The notes under the pieces are model-generated. The model saw nothing but the letters and a program-made list of their open reading frames with translations. It searched no databases and had not been told where the DNA came from. Position numbers and translations under genes: made by a program. This document shows positions 22,631-32,026 of a stretch of 64,000 bases of DNA, in pieces; the stretch's first letter is position 1, and every line of letters starts with the position of its first letter. This stretch comes from Nemertoderma westbladi (Eukaryota; Xenacoelomorpha; Nemertodermatida; Nemertodermatidae), in contig JAUCBJ010000727.1 in the NCBI GenBank assembly GCA_032718475.1, positions 1 through 64,000 on the forward strand. The letters are read 5' to 3'.

Positions 22631-22821
22631 ATACAATAGCGCAATTACTGATGAAATTGTTGAAAAAATCGAAGATATTATCGATGAAGCTGTTGAAGAT
22701 AGGAAATCACATAGCTCTTCTTCGTCATCATCTACGACAAGCAAAAGTGAAACCGAACACATTTCTGCTGTGATTGAGAGTGGTGAAGCCGGAGATGATA
22801 TTGCTGCGATACATGCTACCG
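22631..22821 (+). pseudogene. Captured exon-like fragment, acidic/Ser-rich, inside the hAT element
   Basis: A plus-strand frame is open for 191 nt. It encodes an acidic helix (AITDEIVEKIEDIIDEAVED), a poly-Ser stretch and SAVIESGEAGDDIAAIHATG, then stops exactly at a consensus donor (G then GTAGGT at 22822). The exon ends in phase 1, which fits the phase of the downstream PLAT exon. The acceptor side is less certain. It probably derives from a host gene or is an exon of a chimeric transcript. Confidence 0.45.
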
Positions 22822-23106
22822 GTAGGTATTCCGATAGTTGTCGCAGATGTTTAAATTTTTATGTTGTTGTTGTGGATGTGGATGTGGGTGGTAGTGGTTG
22901 TTGATGTGGATAGGTTTTTGTATTTATTATTCTTTTATTTTGAGTGTTCATAATGAATGTTGTGGATTATCATAGTGATTAACTTTACATTTTTGTTCTA
23001 GAATGTTCTTATTCTTACCAGAGTATGTTTTTAACCAGTCATATAAGAGACAAGATGTGCCATAGGAAGACGTGCCATAACTTATATGGTTGTATTTTTG
23101 TTCTAG

Positions 23107-23186
23107 AATGTTCCTACCAGATTGCTGTTACTACCAGTGACGTAAGAGGGGCCGGAACTGATGCTAATGTATTCATTATTCTATAC
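23107..23186 (+). pseudogene. Captured partial PLAT-domain exon inside the hAT element
   Basis: After the acceptor TTTTTGTTCTAG the frame encodes CSYQIAVTTSDVRGAG then TDANVFIILY. This is the first half of a PLAT/LH2 (lipoxygenase homology) domain, whose consensus is Y-x-(I/V)-x-V-x-T-G/S-D-x-x-G-A-G-T-D-A-N-V. Such domains occur in LOXHD1 and polycystin-1-like proteins and mediate membrane or protein contacts. The domain is cut off after its second strand. The acceptor plus the first exon bases (TTTTTGTTCTAGAATGTTC) also occur about 105 bp upstream at 22990-23008, so the intron/exon junction has been locally duplicated. Confidence 0.65.
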
Positions 23187-23399
23187 ATACAAACAACTGT
23201 TTATAGCGCGACATGTGTCCACTTTACTACTGGAAATTGCGCCCATTTATTCTTGCAATTTGCGCCCCCTTTATTCTCGCAATTTGCGCCCCTTTGAGAT
23301 GTTCAGGGGGGCAATTGCCCCCCTGCCCCCCCCGCCCCGTACGCCTATGACCCGGCCCTACGGTCCCAATGCTAGTCAATGGGGTATTCCGAACCTGGT

Positions 23400-23500
23400 T
23401 TTTGTGGTTAACTTCGTTTTATTGTTTTGGTTACACCAACGAGTCTTTGCAACCTGCTCCTTTCCCATGGGACTGGGATATAACACCCCAAAGGAACTTA
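23400..23500 (+). repeat. Copy of a dispersed repeat (GTTTTGGTT ... AACCTGCTCC family)
   Basis: This shares TTATTGTTTTGGTT, then CAACG/CAACA and AACCTGCTCCTTT with both arms of the palindrome at 29476-29869 and, partly, with 46065-46080 and 59930-59975 (inverted). Plus-strand frames over 23369-23793 show no known domain. Confidence 0.55.
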
Positions 23501-24339
23501 CTATTCACTAAGGTGCGCCGTGCCCGTGGCATAAAGCGAAACGTATGTGATTTTTTGGTTGGTATATCTTATCCTTGTTTCATTGGCTGGTTCGTATATG
23601 TCTTAATTGTACAATCAAAGCTTGGCGTTGGACCGGCTTTTATGGAGCAGCTTATAGGGTTTTTTATTTTACTTCCCTCTGTGGGATTATTCCTCATAGA
23701 GAAGCATTGGGACAACTGGGGCCCGCGGAACCGGACCAGGTTTTAGGGAGATCCGTATTAAATATACCCTGTTTGGCTGGGCTGGGTGCTTAAAATCGTC
23801 CCATCCCTAGCCTATGGGAAGGACTACAGGGGCCAGGGTGGTGGATATGGTTATTTGTACATAATTGTGTATGTTACGAATTTTGCAGCAAGCAGACAGT
23901 TGAAATCTTACAAATAGGAATTCTGATAGTTCAGTTTGCATTACTGAGATTAATTACGCGACCTTTAGATATTGTGCGACCTGGTTTCGCCTTTGGTCTA
24001 TGCATGGCAAGATGAGTGTATATAGTACAGTATGTACGTACTATGTACATAGCAATGACAAAGTTACATGCTTAGCTTAAAAGGCCATGCAGTACCTATA
24101 TTTTATTACTTTGCAACTGTCCACAATAATTTATTTATATATAAAAGCGTCATTATCATATTTAACTAACAATCGGTTTATTAACCTGTATTCAATTTCA
24201 TTAAGAATTATACGCCATTAGATTCTATAGTTCATCTACTTAATCTACAGTATATAGTGCTTCTATTATAATTTCAGGAAATATATGTTTCGCAAAATTA
24301 TTATAATTTCTTAATTTTCAAACGAGCTTCTATTTCAAT

Positions 24340-24690
24340 AAGGTATAATTAAATACGGAATAATTAAATAAGGAATAATTAAGTAAGGAATAATTAAATA
24401 AGGAATAATTTATTCAAGAATAATTAAATAAGGAATAATTAAATAAGGAATAATTTATTAAAGAATAATTAAATAAGGAATAATTAAATAAGGAATAATT
24501 AAATAAGGAATAATTTATTAAAGAATAATTAAATAAGGAATAATTAAATAAGGAATAATTTATTAAAGAATAATTAAATAAGGAATAATTAAATAAGGAA
24601 TAATTAAATAAGGAATAATCAAATAACGAATAATTAAATAACGAATAATTAAATGAGGAATAATTAAATGAGGAATAATTTAATGTTAAT
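24340..24690. repeat. AT-rich tandem repeat, 15-bp unit
   Basis: More than twenty units of AAGGAATAATTAAAT, with regular TTATT variants, run in tandem and decay at the right edge. The array ends about 230 bp before the start codon of amidase copy 3. Confidence 0.9.
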
Positions 24691-24919
24691 GTTCCTAAGG
24701 AATAATTTAATAAATAAATAATATATTACTGCACATGAAATTATTGTGTGCTATATTATAATACTGTAGCTTAGATATGCTACATTATATATATACTATA
24801 GCATGTAATATATATATATATATATTATAGGCTATATTATATATAGCTTAGTATATGTAGTTTCCATTCCATGCCTGTTATTGTGGGATTAACTATATGT
24901 TTGTTAAAACTAGAAAATA

Positions 24920-26503
24920 ATGGCCAGCGATTCATTATATCGAGCTCCGAGTGTCAAACCTCCAACGTTGTCAGATCTTAAAGACGCAGCTGAAAGAACA
25001 GGACTAGTATTAGAGGAACATGAGTTTGAGGAATATCAGAAAGTCATGCATTCTGCTCTAAAATCTTACGATGTAATCTATGATCTACCAGAACCTGTGC
25101 CACCCACTAAGTACCCACGATTACCCGGTTATCAGCCACATCCTGAGGATAACGTTGGGAGAGCTTGGTATTGGCGATGTGACATTAAGGGAGCTAAGGA
25201 TGGTCTCTTAGCTGGTAAGTGTCTAGCGATCAAAGATAATGTCCAGGTAGCTGGAGTTCCAATGATAAATGGTTCGAAATTAATTGAAGGTTTTATTCCA
25301 CCATTTGATGCAACAATTATAACAAGAATCTTGGACCAGGGAGGGCATATCATTGGAAAGGCATCCTGTGAGGATTTGTGTCATGGTGGGAGCAGTTACA
25401 GTTGCAGCTCTGGACCAGTGCCAAATCCATTTTGCTCCACTAAAAGCGCTGGTGGCTCCAGTTCAGGCAGTGCATATCTAGTGGCTAAAAAAGAAGTGGA
25501 TATGGCAATAGGAGGTGATCAAGGAGGTTCTATACGGTATCCGTCATGTTGGTGTGGAGTTGTGGGTCTGAAACCCACTTTTGGCCTGGTGCCATACACA
25601 GGAATCATGCCCATAGAATTAACAATTGATCACACTGGTCCCATCGCATCATGTGTTACAGACTGTGCTATTCTTCTTGAAGCTATTGCTGGATATGATG
25701 GTGGGTTGGATCCAAGGCAACCATATAACATTCCGGTACCGAAATATTCTCTGTTGTTGACTGGCGATTTAGCTGGGAAGAAAATCGGTATCTTAGAAGA
25801 AGGATTTATAGATTGCGATCCTGAGGTGGAACTCTTGGTAAAAGGAGCGGCTAGAAAGTTAAGCGAAAGAGGAGCAACAGTTGACATGGTATCAGTTCCA
25901 GAACATATGAAGGGTTTGGCGATTTGGTATCCAATTGCTTTAGAGGGAGCATATAATCAAATGATTAAAGGAGCAGGCGATGGTATGAATTGGTCTGGTC
26001 AATATTCCACAGCTCTGAGAGATAAAGTGGCTAGAGGTTTGAAGACAAACATCAATGATATTTCTATCAAACTCAAATTTGGTATTCTTCTTAACGAGTA
26101 CTTGGCTGTAAATTACAACGGTCGCTTTTATTCGAAAGCACAGAATTTAGTCCGTTGGTTGAGAGCTGCTTACGATAAAGCTCTGGAGAAATATGATGTC
26201 CTGATTATGCCAACAATTAAATTTCCCCCTGCGGATTTACCCAAACAGGAAGATACCATCTCTCAGATCCTTCGCAAAGGAAGTTCTATGTGGGGAAATA
26301 CATCCCAATTCAACGTAACCCACCACCCGGCTCTCAGCATCAATGTTGGATTCTACCAGAATTTACCTGTTGGAATGCAAATCGTTGGCAGATGTTTCGA
26401 TGACGTCACGGTTTTAAACGCTGCTTACGCATGGGAACTCGTATCTGATGGCCAATTTAATCCGAAACAGAGAATTTGCAAAAATTCAGATAATGTCGCA
26501 TGA
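24920..26503 (+). CDS. Amidase-signature family hydrolase, copy 3 (527 aa, intronless)
   Basis: The triad is Lys105, Ser180 and Ser204, in the same motifs as copies 1 and 2. Residues around the oxyanion region differ (LCHGGSSYSCSSG after CED). The second half has its own variants: KFGILLNEYLAVN, PADLPKQEDTISQIL, NTSQFNVTHHPALS and GFYQNLPVG. The stop used by the other copies has been lost, adding 11 residues after the shared end NPK (QRICKNSDNVA). Its 5' half is almost identical to copy 1. Copies are separated by 2.5 and 3.5 kb and all point the same way, so this is a tandem array. No introns, signal peptide or membrane segments are seen. It lies downstream of a 15-bp AT-rich tandem array and a TA-rich stretch (24770-24850) that may overlap its promoter. 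Confidence 0.93.
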   Translation: MASDSLYRAPSVKPPTLSDLKDAAERTGLVLEEHEFEEYQKVMHSALKSYDVIYDLPEPVPPTKYPRLPGYQPHPEDNVGRAWYWRCDIKGAKDGLLAGKCLAIKDNVQVAGVPMINGSKLIEGFIPPFDATIITRILDQGGHIIGKASCEDLCHGGSSYSCSSGPVPNPFCSTKSAGGSSSGSAYLVAKKEVDMAIGGDQGGSIRYPSCWCGVVGLKPTFGLVPYTGIMPIELTIDHTGPIASCVTDCAILLEAIAGYDGGLDPRQPYNIPVPKYSLLLTGDLAGKKIGILEEGFIDCDPEVELLVKGAARKLSERGATVDMVSVPEHMKGLAIWYPIALEGAYNQMIKGAGDGMNWSGQYSTALRDKVARGLKTNINDISIKLKFGILLNEYLAVNYNGRFYSKAQNLVRWLRAAYDKALEKYDVLIMPTIKFPPADLPKQEDTISQILRKGSSMWGNTSQFNVTHHPALSINVGFYQNLPVGMQIVGRCFDDVTVLNAAYAWELVSDGQFNPKQRICKNSDNVA

Positions 26504-26603
26504 AGTATACTGTAGACTCGTTTATAATTGTGCCTAGTTAGGATAAGTCAGTACGGAACGGTATAAACACTGAAAACTGGACAGGCCATGGCGTTACGTC
26601 ATG

Positions 26604-27081
26604 GCGTAACGAATTCTATATTTTATTCCAAAATTGTAACATTACTCAACGCCGTTAGTATTAACAGCGAGTTGTTATTTAGCACTTTACAACTTTTGAG
26701 GACATTACAGCATTGTATTGGCCTGTACATATAGAATTGTATTTGGTGTTATCCGTTAAGTAATGTCCCCTTAGTGGACATTACTTAACGCCGTCATTGG
26801 TTACCACGTAAACAATAGGTGGAAATTTGCCTGCCAGCAGGATAGGCCTACTGGGAACCTACCGGTAGTCGGGGTATAGCTATTAATAACCAGTTGGGCC
26901 TAGCTATATTATTATAACATGGCTCCAAACGTCACCATAAATATAAGCTAACTTATTTATAACATAATTTATGTCATTTTTACATTTATTTATACAGCAA
27001 CTAATTTAATTTGTGCAGTTTCTATCACTTATAATATATATACAATCAATTCGTAATGTTACAATTTTGGAATAAAACGAC
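26604..27081. repeat. Inverted-repeat pair with internal hairpin
   Basis: TTTTATTCCAAAATTGTAAC with the next five bases (about 26616-26640) recurs inverted at about 27052-27076. Between them, 26755-26789 is a perfect 14-bp-stem hairpin (GTTAAGTAATGTCC, 7-nt loop, complement). This may be a MITE; no target duplication was identified. Confidence 0.55.
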
Positions 27082-27093
27082 ATACATACTTGT

Positions 27094-27215
27094 TGAAAAG
27101 TACTTTACAGTGTTTTCTGATCCTCGTGGCTTTATTTTCACTCACTCACTAACGATCGTTCGTGTAACAACAAAGCCACTCGGATCATCACACTGTAAAG
27201 TGCTACTTTACACAC
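27094..27215. repeat. Palindromic hairpin element of about 120 bp
   Basis: The left arm (ACTTTACAGTG, then GATCC and GTGGCTTT) is the imperfect reverse complement of the right arm (AAAGCCACTCGGATCATCAC, then ACTGTAAAGTGCT). The foldback spans nearly the whole segment. Confidence 0.65.
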
Positions 27216-27791
27216 AAGTAAGTAAATAGTTATTACATTTAATAAAAATTCATCTCTAGGGCCTCGATGTTTTATGATTAACTATTACTCATAAAATATG
27301 TGTGTTGTGTGTAACGAAATATAGAACAAAAATCGAAAAAAATCACTCTCAAAACGTCTCACAAATCACAATCAATTTCACTAACTATCAGATCACTATT
27401 TCTATTGGATGGCCTAATGGCACCATACGATGCGATAACCAATACCATGCCACATAATGTTACACCATTATTGTCAAACACCCCATAACAAGGCGTCCTT
27501 TAATGACCCATGCCATCACCCCATGTCACCTTTACGAATTCACTTAATTATTACAATATTATAATTATTATGTTTACAAATATATGGATGCCATAATGTT
27601 TCGAGCTACAATAATACTCCAATAATATAAAGCAACGGCGGCTGGTTCGTAGTAATTAATTTAATAATGAATAGCGGAAAATATAGAGTAGAATAAAGAT
27701 TTAGAATAAATATATTATTAATTAATTATTTAAATTTAAATTATATAAATATTTAAATTATATAAATTATTTATTACTTTTTACTGCCATT

Positions 27792-28758
27792 CAGGCCCGT
27801 ATCGTGCGGGGGGGGGGGGGGGGCTTTGGGGGCACTGCCCCCCCCCCCCCAGACAAGTCCCACTGCCCCCCCAGAGATGTCTTGTTCACTCGTCTTGTTC
27901 ACAATTAATTAATAATAATAGTGTTGACCCCAGTGATCAATATTATTGGATTCACATTGATATACACCCGAAAGCTCCAGGTTCTCTCATTGGCTACCAG
28001 GGGTTGTTTGTCGTTGACCCATTATCTATTTGTCTGTGATTTTGGAGTCAGCTTGCAGCTAAAAGGATAGGCGCTGAGGGTTACTTGCGCTGGTATCCAT
28101 ATTTATAATTTGTTGTAACTTAACCTTAACCATATTATACCTGAAGTGGGTCCTTCGCGCAGCACGTGATATAAACTTATGTCAGTGTCAACTTGAAAGA
28201 AATATAAGCAAAATCTAAGCAAATGCCCTTGATCACCCTTGATGCCCTTGAAAACTGCAGTCTATTTTCAAGACCCCAGAAAAAGTTTAAATGACACAGC
28301 TAATGGTCTAGTACAATTCTGCCAAGTTTCCGCTTAAACGGTTTAAATTCAAAGAAATGGGAGGACATTTAATGCTTAGACATGTAGCCATCTAGCAGGA
28401 GACTGTTGAACTGTTGGTGTCAAAGGTTGCTAAAAAATGTCAAGTTTTGGACATATTTATGCCTACAGATTTTCAATTCGATAGCTTTAAATCTGACGAA
28501 TGTTACGTGAATGAAATCGTTACGTCAACAACTATTTGCCATTATTGACATACTACTTAACTTAACAGTGTCTGTTCGCCAAGGCTCCGCCAATTTCGTG
28601 GCTCGCCCCACACACCTTTCAACAATATTGATTATATTTATGTACTAAGTTAACTCTCACTTTGTTATATGCTCCCCAAATCCCAGTTATGGGTTTGCCC
28701 CCCCAGATTTGGCCTCTGCCCCCCCCCCCCCAGATATTATGATCACCATACGGGCCTG
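27792..28758. mobile_element. Non-autonomous hAT-type element (967 bp)
   Basis: The termini CAGGCCCGTATCGTG (left) and CAGGCCCGTATGGTG (reverse complement of the right end) form inverted repeats with one mismatch. They are flanked by a perfect 8-bp target duplication CTGCCATT at 27784-27791 and 28759-28766. G and C runs lie just inside both ends. No transposase frame is present. The interior contains CCTTCGCGCAGCACG and TTCGTGGCTCGCCCCACA, words also seen near 49020 and 50570. Confidence 0.85.
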
Positions 28759-29368
28759 CTGCCATTTTTGTACAACATTACCGACTGTGGTATGTAGGCC
28801 TACACGACGTGTGACTTTCAATGAAGTTTTCGTACTGGTGGCGGGTTGTTTGTTTTTATAATTGTTGCATAGTAATAATACCAAGATAAAGTGCATTTTT
28901 TTAAACTAACTATTATAAATAACTATTTATTGTTACTGAATTAATTTACATTAATTAATATTTATTAATTTTAAAACGAAATGGAATTTCCTTCAACGGT
29001 TATTATTTTATTTCTATAGGTGTATATTAGACCTTTAGCTTTATTTTACTTTGTCGCACTAACTAACCATCTATCGTGTAACACATGACAGTGAGACTTT
29101 TGGTGAGGTCGGCATTCCTGTGGACCATAATCTGAGCAATTCCAATATTCTCCTCCACTTTATAAATATCCCGGGCGAAATAAACCGTTGGTTCTAAATG
29201 TAATAAAGTTAAAATAAATGAAACTTTTATTCTTATGATAGTATTTTTATTCGGCTCGCTAGATGGTCATCTCCAGGTGTGAAATAAAGAGTTTCTATAT
29301 AAATGTTATGATTTAATATATTTCACCGGAAATAAAGCACAATACATAACAGTATAATCCTTTTCTAG

Positions 29369-30627
29369 CAGGGTTGATAAAAATCATGATTTTTTAAAAA
29401 AAATCAAAAAAATCAGATTTTTTTGATTTAAATCAGATTTTTTTTGATTTAAATCAGATTTTTATGATTTAAATCGGGTGACTACAAAGCAAAGACCCAA
29501 TTAACAAAGACCTGTACAAAACACATCTGTTAACTTTCGTTTATTGTTTTGGTTCCCCCAACACGCTTCTGTAACCTGCTCTTTACTAACCTGCTCCTTT
29601 ACTAACCTGCTCCTGTAAATGGCAATGGGACCTAATGCTCTATATGGCAATGGGACCTAACGCCCTTTGGGACGTAACGCATCTTTACCTCTTTGTTTTG
29701 TAGAGTTCCCAAAGCTCATTATGTTACATTGCCATTTAAAGGAACAGGTTAGTAAAGGAGCATGTTACAGAGGCTTGTTGACCAAAACAATAAACGAAAG
29801 TTAACACATGTTCCAAGATTATGCAGGTCTTTATTATTTGGGTTTTTGGTCTTTGTTTTGTAGTCACCCATTTAAATCACATTTTTTTATTTAAATCAGA
29901 TTTTTTTTATTTAAATCAGAATTCATATGAAAACATTGTGAAGACTTCTCGCTTCATCAATGCCCTCTTGTTTAAACGGGATCCCGATCCTTATACCGAA
30001 AAACCGGGATCCCAGCGAAATATCCAATCCCGATTCCGACTTTTTAGGAACGGGATCCCGAAGTTTAAAGTGTTAAATAAATTTGTTGAACATCTAAAAA
30101 AAGTTCCAGCAGAACGGAAATGTTTTGATTTTATCTAATTTTTATTTCAGTAAACCATTCAGTAATAAATTATAAGATATTATAATATAACTTTATCTTA
30201 CTAATATTTCAGAAGTGTAAAATAAAGTGAGTGTTACCGAAAACTCGCCACATATACTATGAACTTTAATGAATTTAATCCAAAATTACACGGGATCTCG
30301 AGAGTGATAATCCCGGTCCCGATCCCGGAAATCCCGAAACGTCTGAATTCGAATATAAACTAAATAAACAAAAAACTGAATAGGACTCTAAACTTCAACT
30401 TAATTAATGGTCCTGTGTATACTGTATGGTATTGAAAATGCGAGCGACATGATACTGTATTTTCATGTAAATATTTAGGTAATTTGAATCATTTATTAAT
30501 AATCAATAATGTAATGTTAATCCTGGCCTTAAAGCATGGTTGATAAAATTCATGGTATTAAAAAAATAAAAAAAATCCGATTTTTTTGATTTTGATTTTA
30601 AATCATGATTTAAATCAAACAACCCTG
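29369..30627. mobile_element. Non-autonomous hAT-type element (1259 bp) with a large internal palindrome
   Basis: Both ends begin CAGGGTTG (right end as complement), followed by ATCATGATTT and ATCAAAAAAATC on each side. An exact 8-bp target duplication TTTTCTAG flanks it (29361-29368 and 30628-30635). Subterminal repeats based on GATTTAAATCAGATTTTT occupy 29400-29475, 29869-29925 and 30565-30620. A palindrome of about 390 bp (29476-29869) is nested inside. Between 29970 and 30340 are several GGGATCCCG-type words. The 105-codon plus-strand frame at 29821 is built mostly from these repeats and is not called as a gene. Confidence 0.88.
29476..29869. repeat. Palindrome of about 390 bp nested in the hAT element
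   Basis: The left arm starts GGGTGACTACAAA at 29476 and the right arm ends with its complement at 29869. The arms pair imperfectly over about 185 bp each, sharing AAAGACC, GTTAACTTTCGTTTATTG, TTTTGG and CTGTAAC(C/A)TGCTC. The centre is near 29672. It resembles an independent foldback element or an inverted duplication within the transposon. Confidence 0.75.
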
Positions 30628-30924
30628 TTTTCTAGAAACATAAAATTATGTAGCTATTTGAAATTTCGAGAGAAGAACAGCCAATTTTAATAATGAAACT
30701 ACGGATTAGATGAAAATACAAAACTTTATTTGGAAAAATGCTGTTTTATTTCAATGTCACAAGTAGTTATTTATATAACAGCTCAACTCCAATTCATTAC
30801 ATAGTAACAATTTTTCACAGAAATTTTAGTTTGAAATTAACAGCAAAATTATTATAAATACAATCAAGAGGTAGTTTTGTTCATTATGGATTGAAACATT
30901 GAAGTATCTAGCATTATTCGACGG

Positions 30925-31846
30925 TACACAGAGGCGCTACACAGAGGCGCTACACAGAGGCGCTACACAGAGGCGCTACACAGAGGCGCTACACAGAGGC
31001 GCTACACAGAGGCGCTACACAGAGGCGCTACACAGAGGCGCTACACAGAGGCGCTACACAGAGGCGCTACACAGAGGCGCTACACAGAGGCGCTACACAG
31101 AGGCGCTACACAGAGGCGCTACACAGAGGCGCTACACAGAGGCGCTACACAGAGGCGCTACACAGAGGCGCTACACAGAGGCGCTACACAGAGGCGCTAC
31201 ACAGAGGCGCTACACAGAGGCGCTACACAGAGGCGCTACACAGAGGCGCTACACAGAGGCGCTACACAGAGGCGCTACACAGAGGCGCTACACAGAGGCG
31301 CTACACAGAGGCGCTACACAGAGGCGCTACACAGAGGCGCTACACAGAGGCGCTACACAGAGGCGCTACACAGAGGCGCTACACAGAGGCGCTACACAGA
31401 GGCGCTACACAGATGCGCTACACAGAGGCGCTACACAGAGGCGCTACACAGAGGCGCTACACAGAGGCGCTACACAGAGGCGCTACACAGAGGCGCTACA
31501 CAGAGGCGCTACACAGAGGCGCTACACAGAGGCGCTACACAGAGGCGCTACACAGAGGCGCTACACAGAGGCGCTACACAGAGGCGCTACACAGAGGCGC
31601 TACACAGAGGCGCTACACAGAGGCGCTACACAGAGGCGCTACACAGAGGCGCTACACAGAGGCGCTACACAGAGGCGCTACACAGAGGCGCTACACAGAG
31701 GCGCTACACAGAGGCGCTACACAGAGGCGCTACACAGAGGCGCTACACAGAGGCGCTACACAGAGGCGCTACACAGAGGCGCTACACAGAGGCGCTACAC
31801 AGAGGCGCTACACAGAGGCGCTACACAGAGGCGCTACACAGAGGCC
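30925..31846. repeat. Near-perfect 13-bp minisatellite, about 71 copies
   Basis: The unit GAGGCGCTACACA repeats for about 920 bp. I saw one substitution (a G-to-T at 31414). Because 13 is not a multiple of 3, all three plus-strand frames are open and encode the same 13-residue peptide cycle RRYTEALHRGATQ. The long open frames are therefore a by-product and not called as a gene; none begins at an ATG outside the array with a good context. Confidence 0.95.
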
Positions 31847-32026
31847 TACTTATAAAATCAATACATTTTTATTTTATTATGCAGCAGCGCAAAGAATGAA
31901 AAATGAATGAAAAACAATGAAAAAATTATCAATGAAAATTAAATCATAGAATTATATTGCAATAAAACATAATCGTTATATAACATTCCGAGAAGCGACT
32001 GTAATGCGGCCAATTAATAAACTCAC

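Larger units (their letters stand above)
21978..23349. mobile_element. hAT-type DNA transposon (1372 bp) carrying captured exon fragments
   Basis: The ends are inverted repeats CATAGGCGTACGGG (left) and its complement at 23336-23349, flanked by a perfect 8-bp target duplication ACCCGGCC at 21970-21977 and 23350-23357. The 8-bp duplication and terminal sequence identify the hAT superfamily. Inside are a decayed hAT transposase C-terminus on the minus strand (22252-22530) and, on the plus strand, exon-like pieces with splice sites, one encoding part of a PLAT domain (23107-23186). G/C-rich subterminal runs flank both ends. Confidence 0.85.

Noticed and set aside
23369-23793. Plus-strand frames of 125 and 72 codons right of the hAT element, one with hydrophobic stretches
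   Set aside because: They overlap a dispersed repeat copy and two frames are open over the same DNA. No membrane-protein family is recognised.
30899-31910. Open frames of 318 and 165 codons encoding a repeated 13-residue peptide
   Set aside because: They are produced entirely by the 13-bp minisatellite, which is open in every plus-strand frame. The longer frame lacks a proper ATG outside the array.
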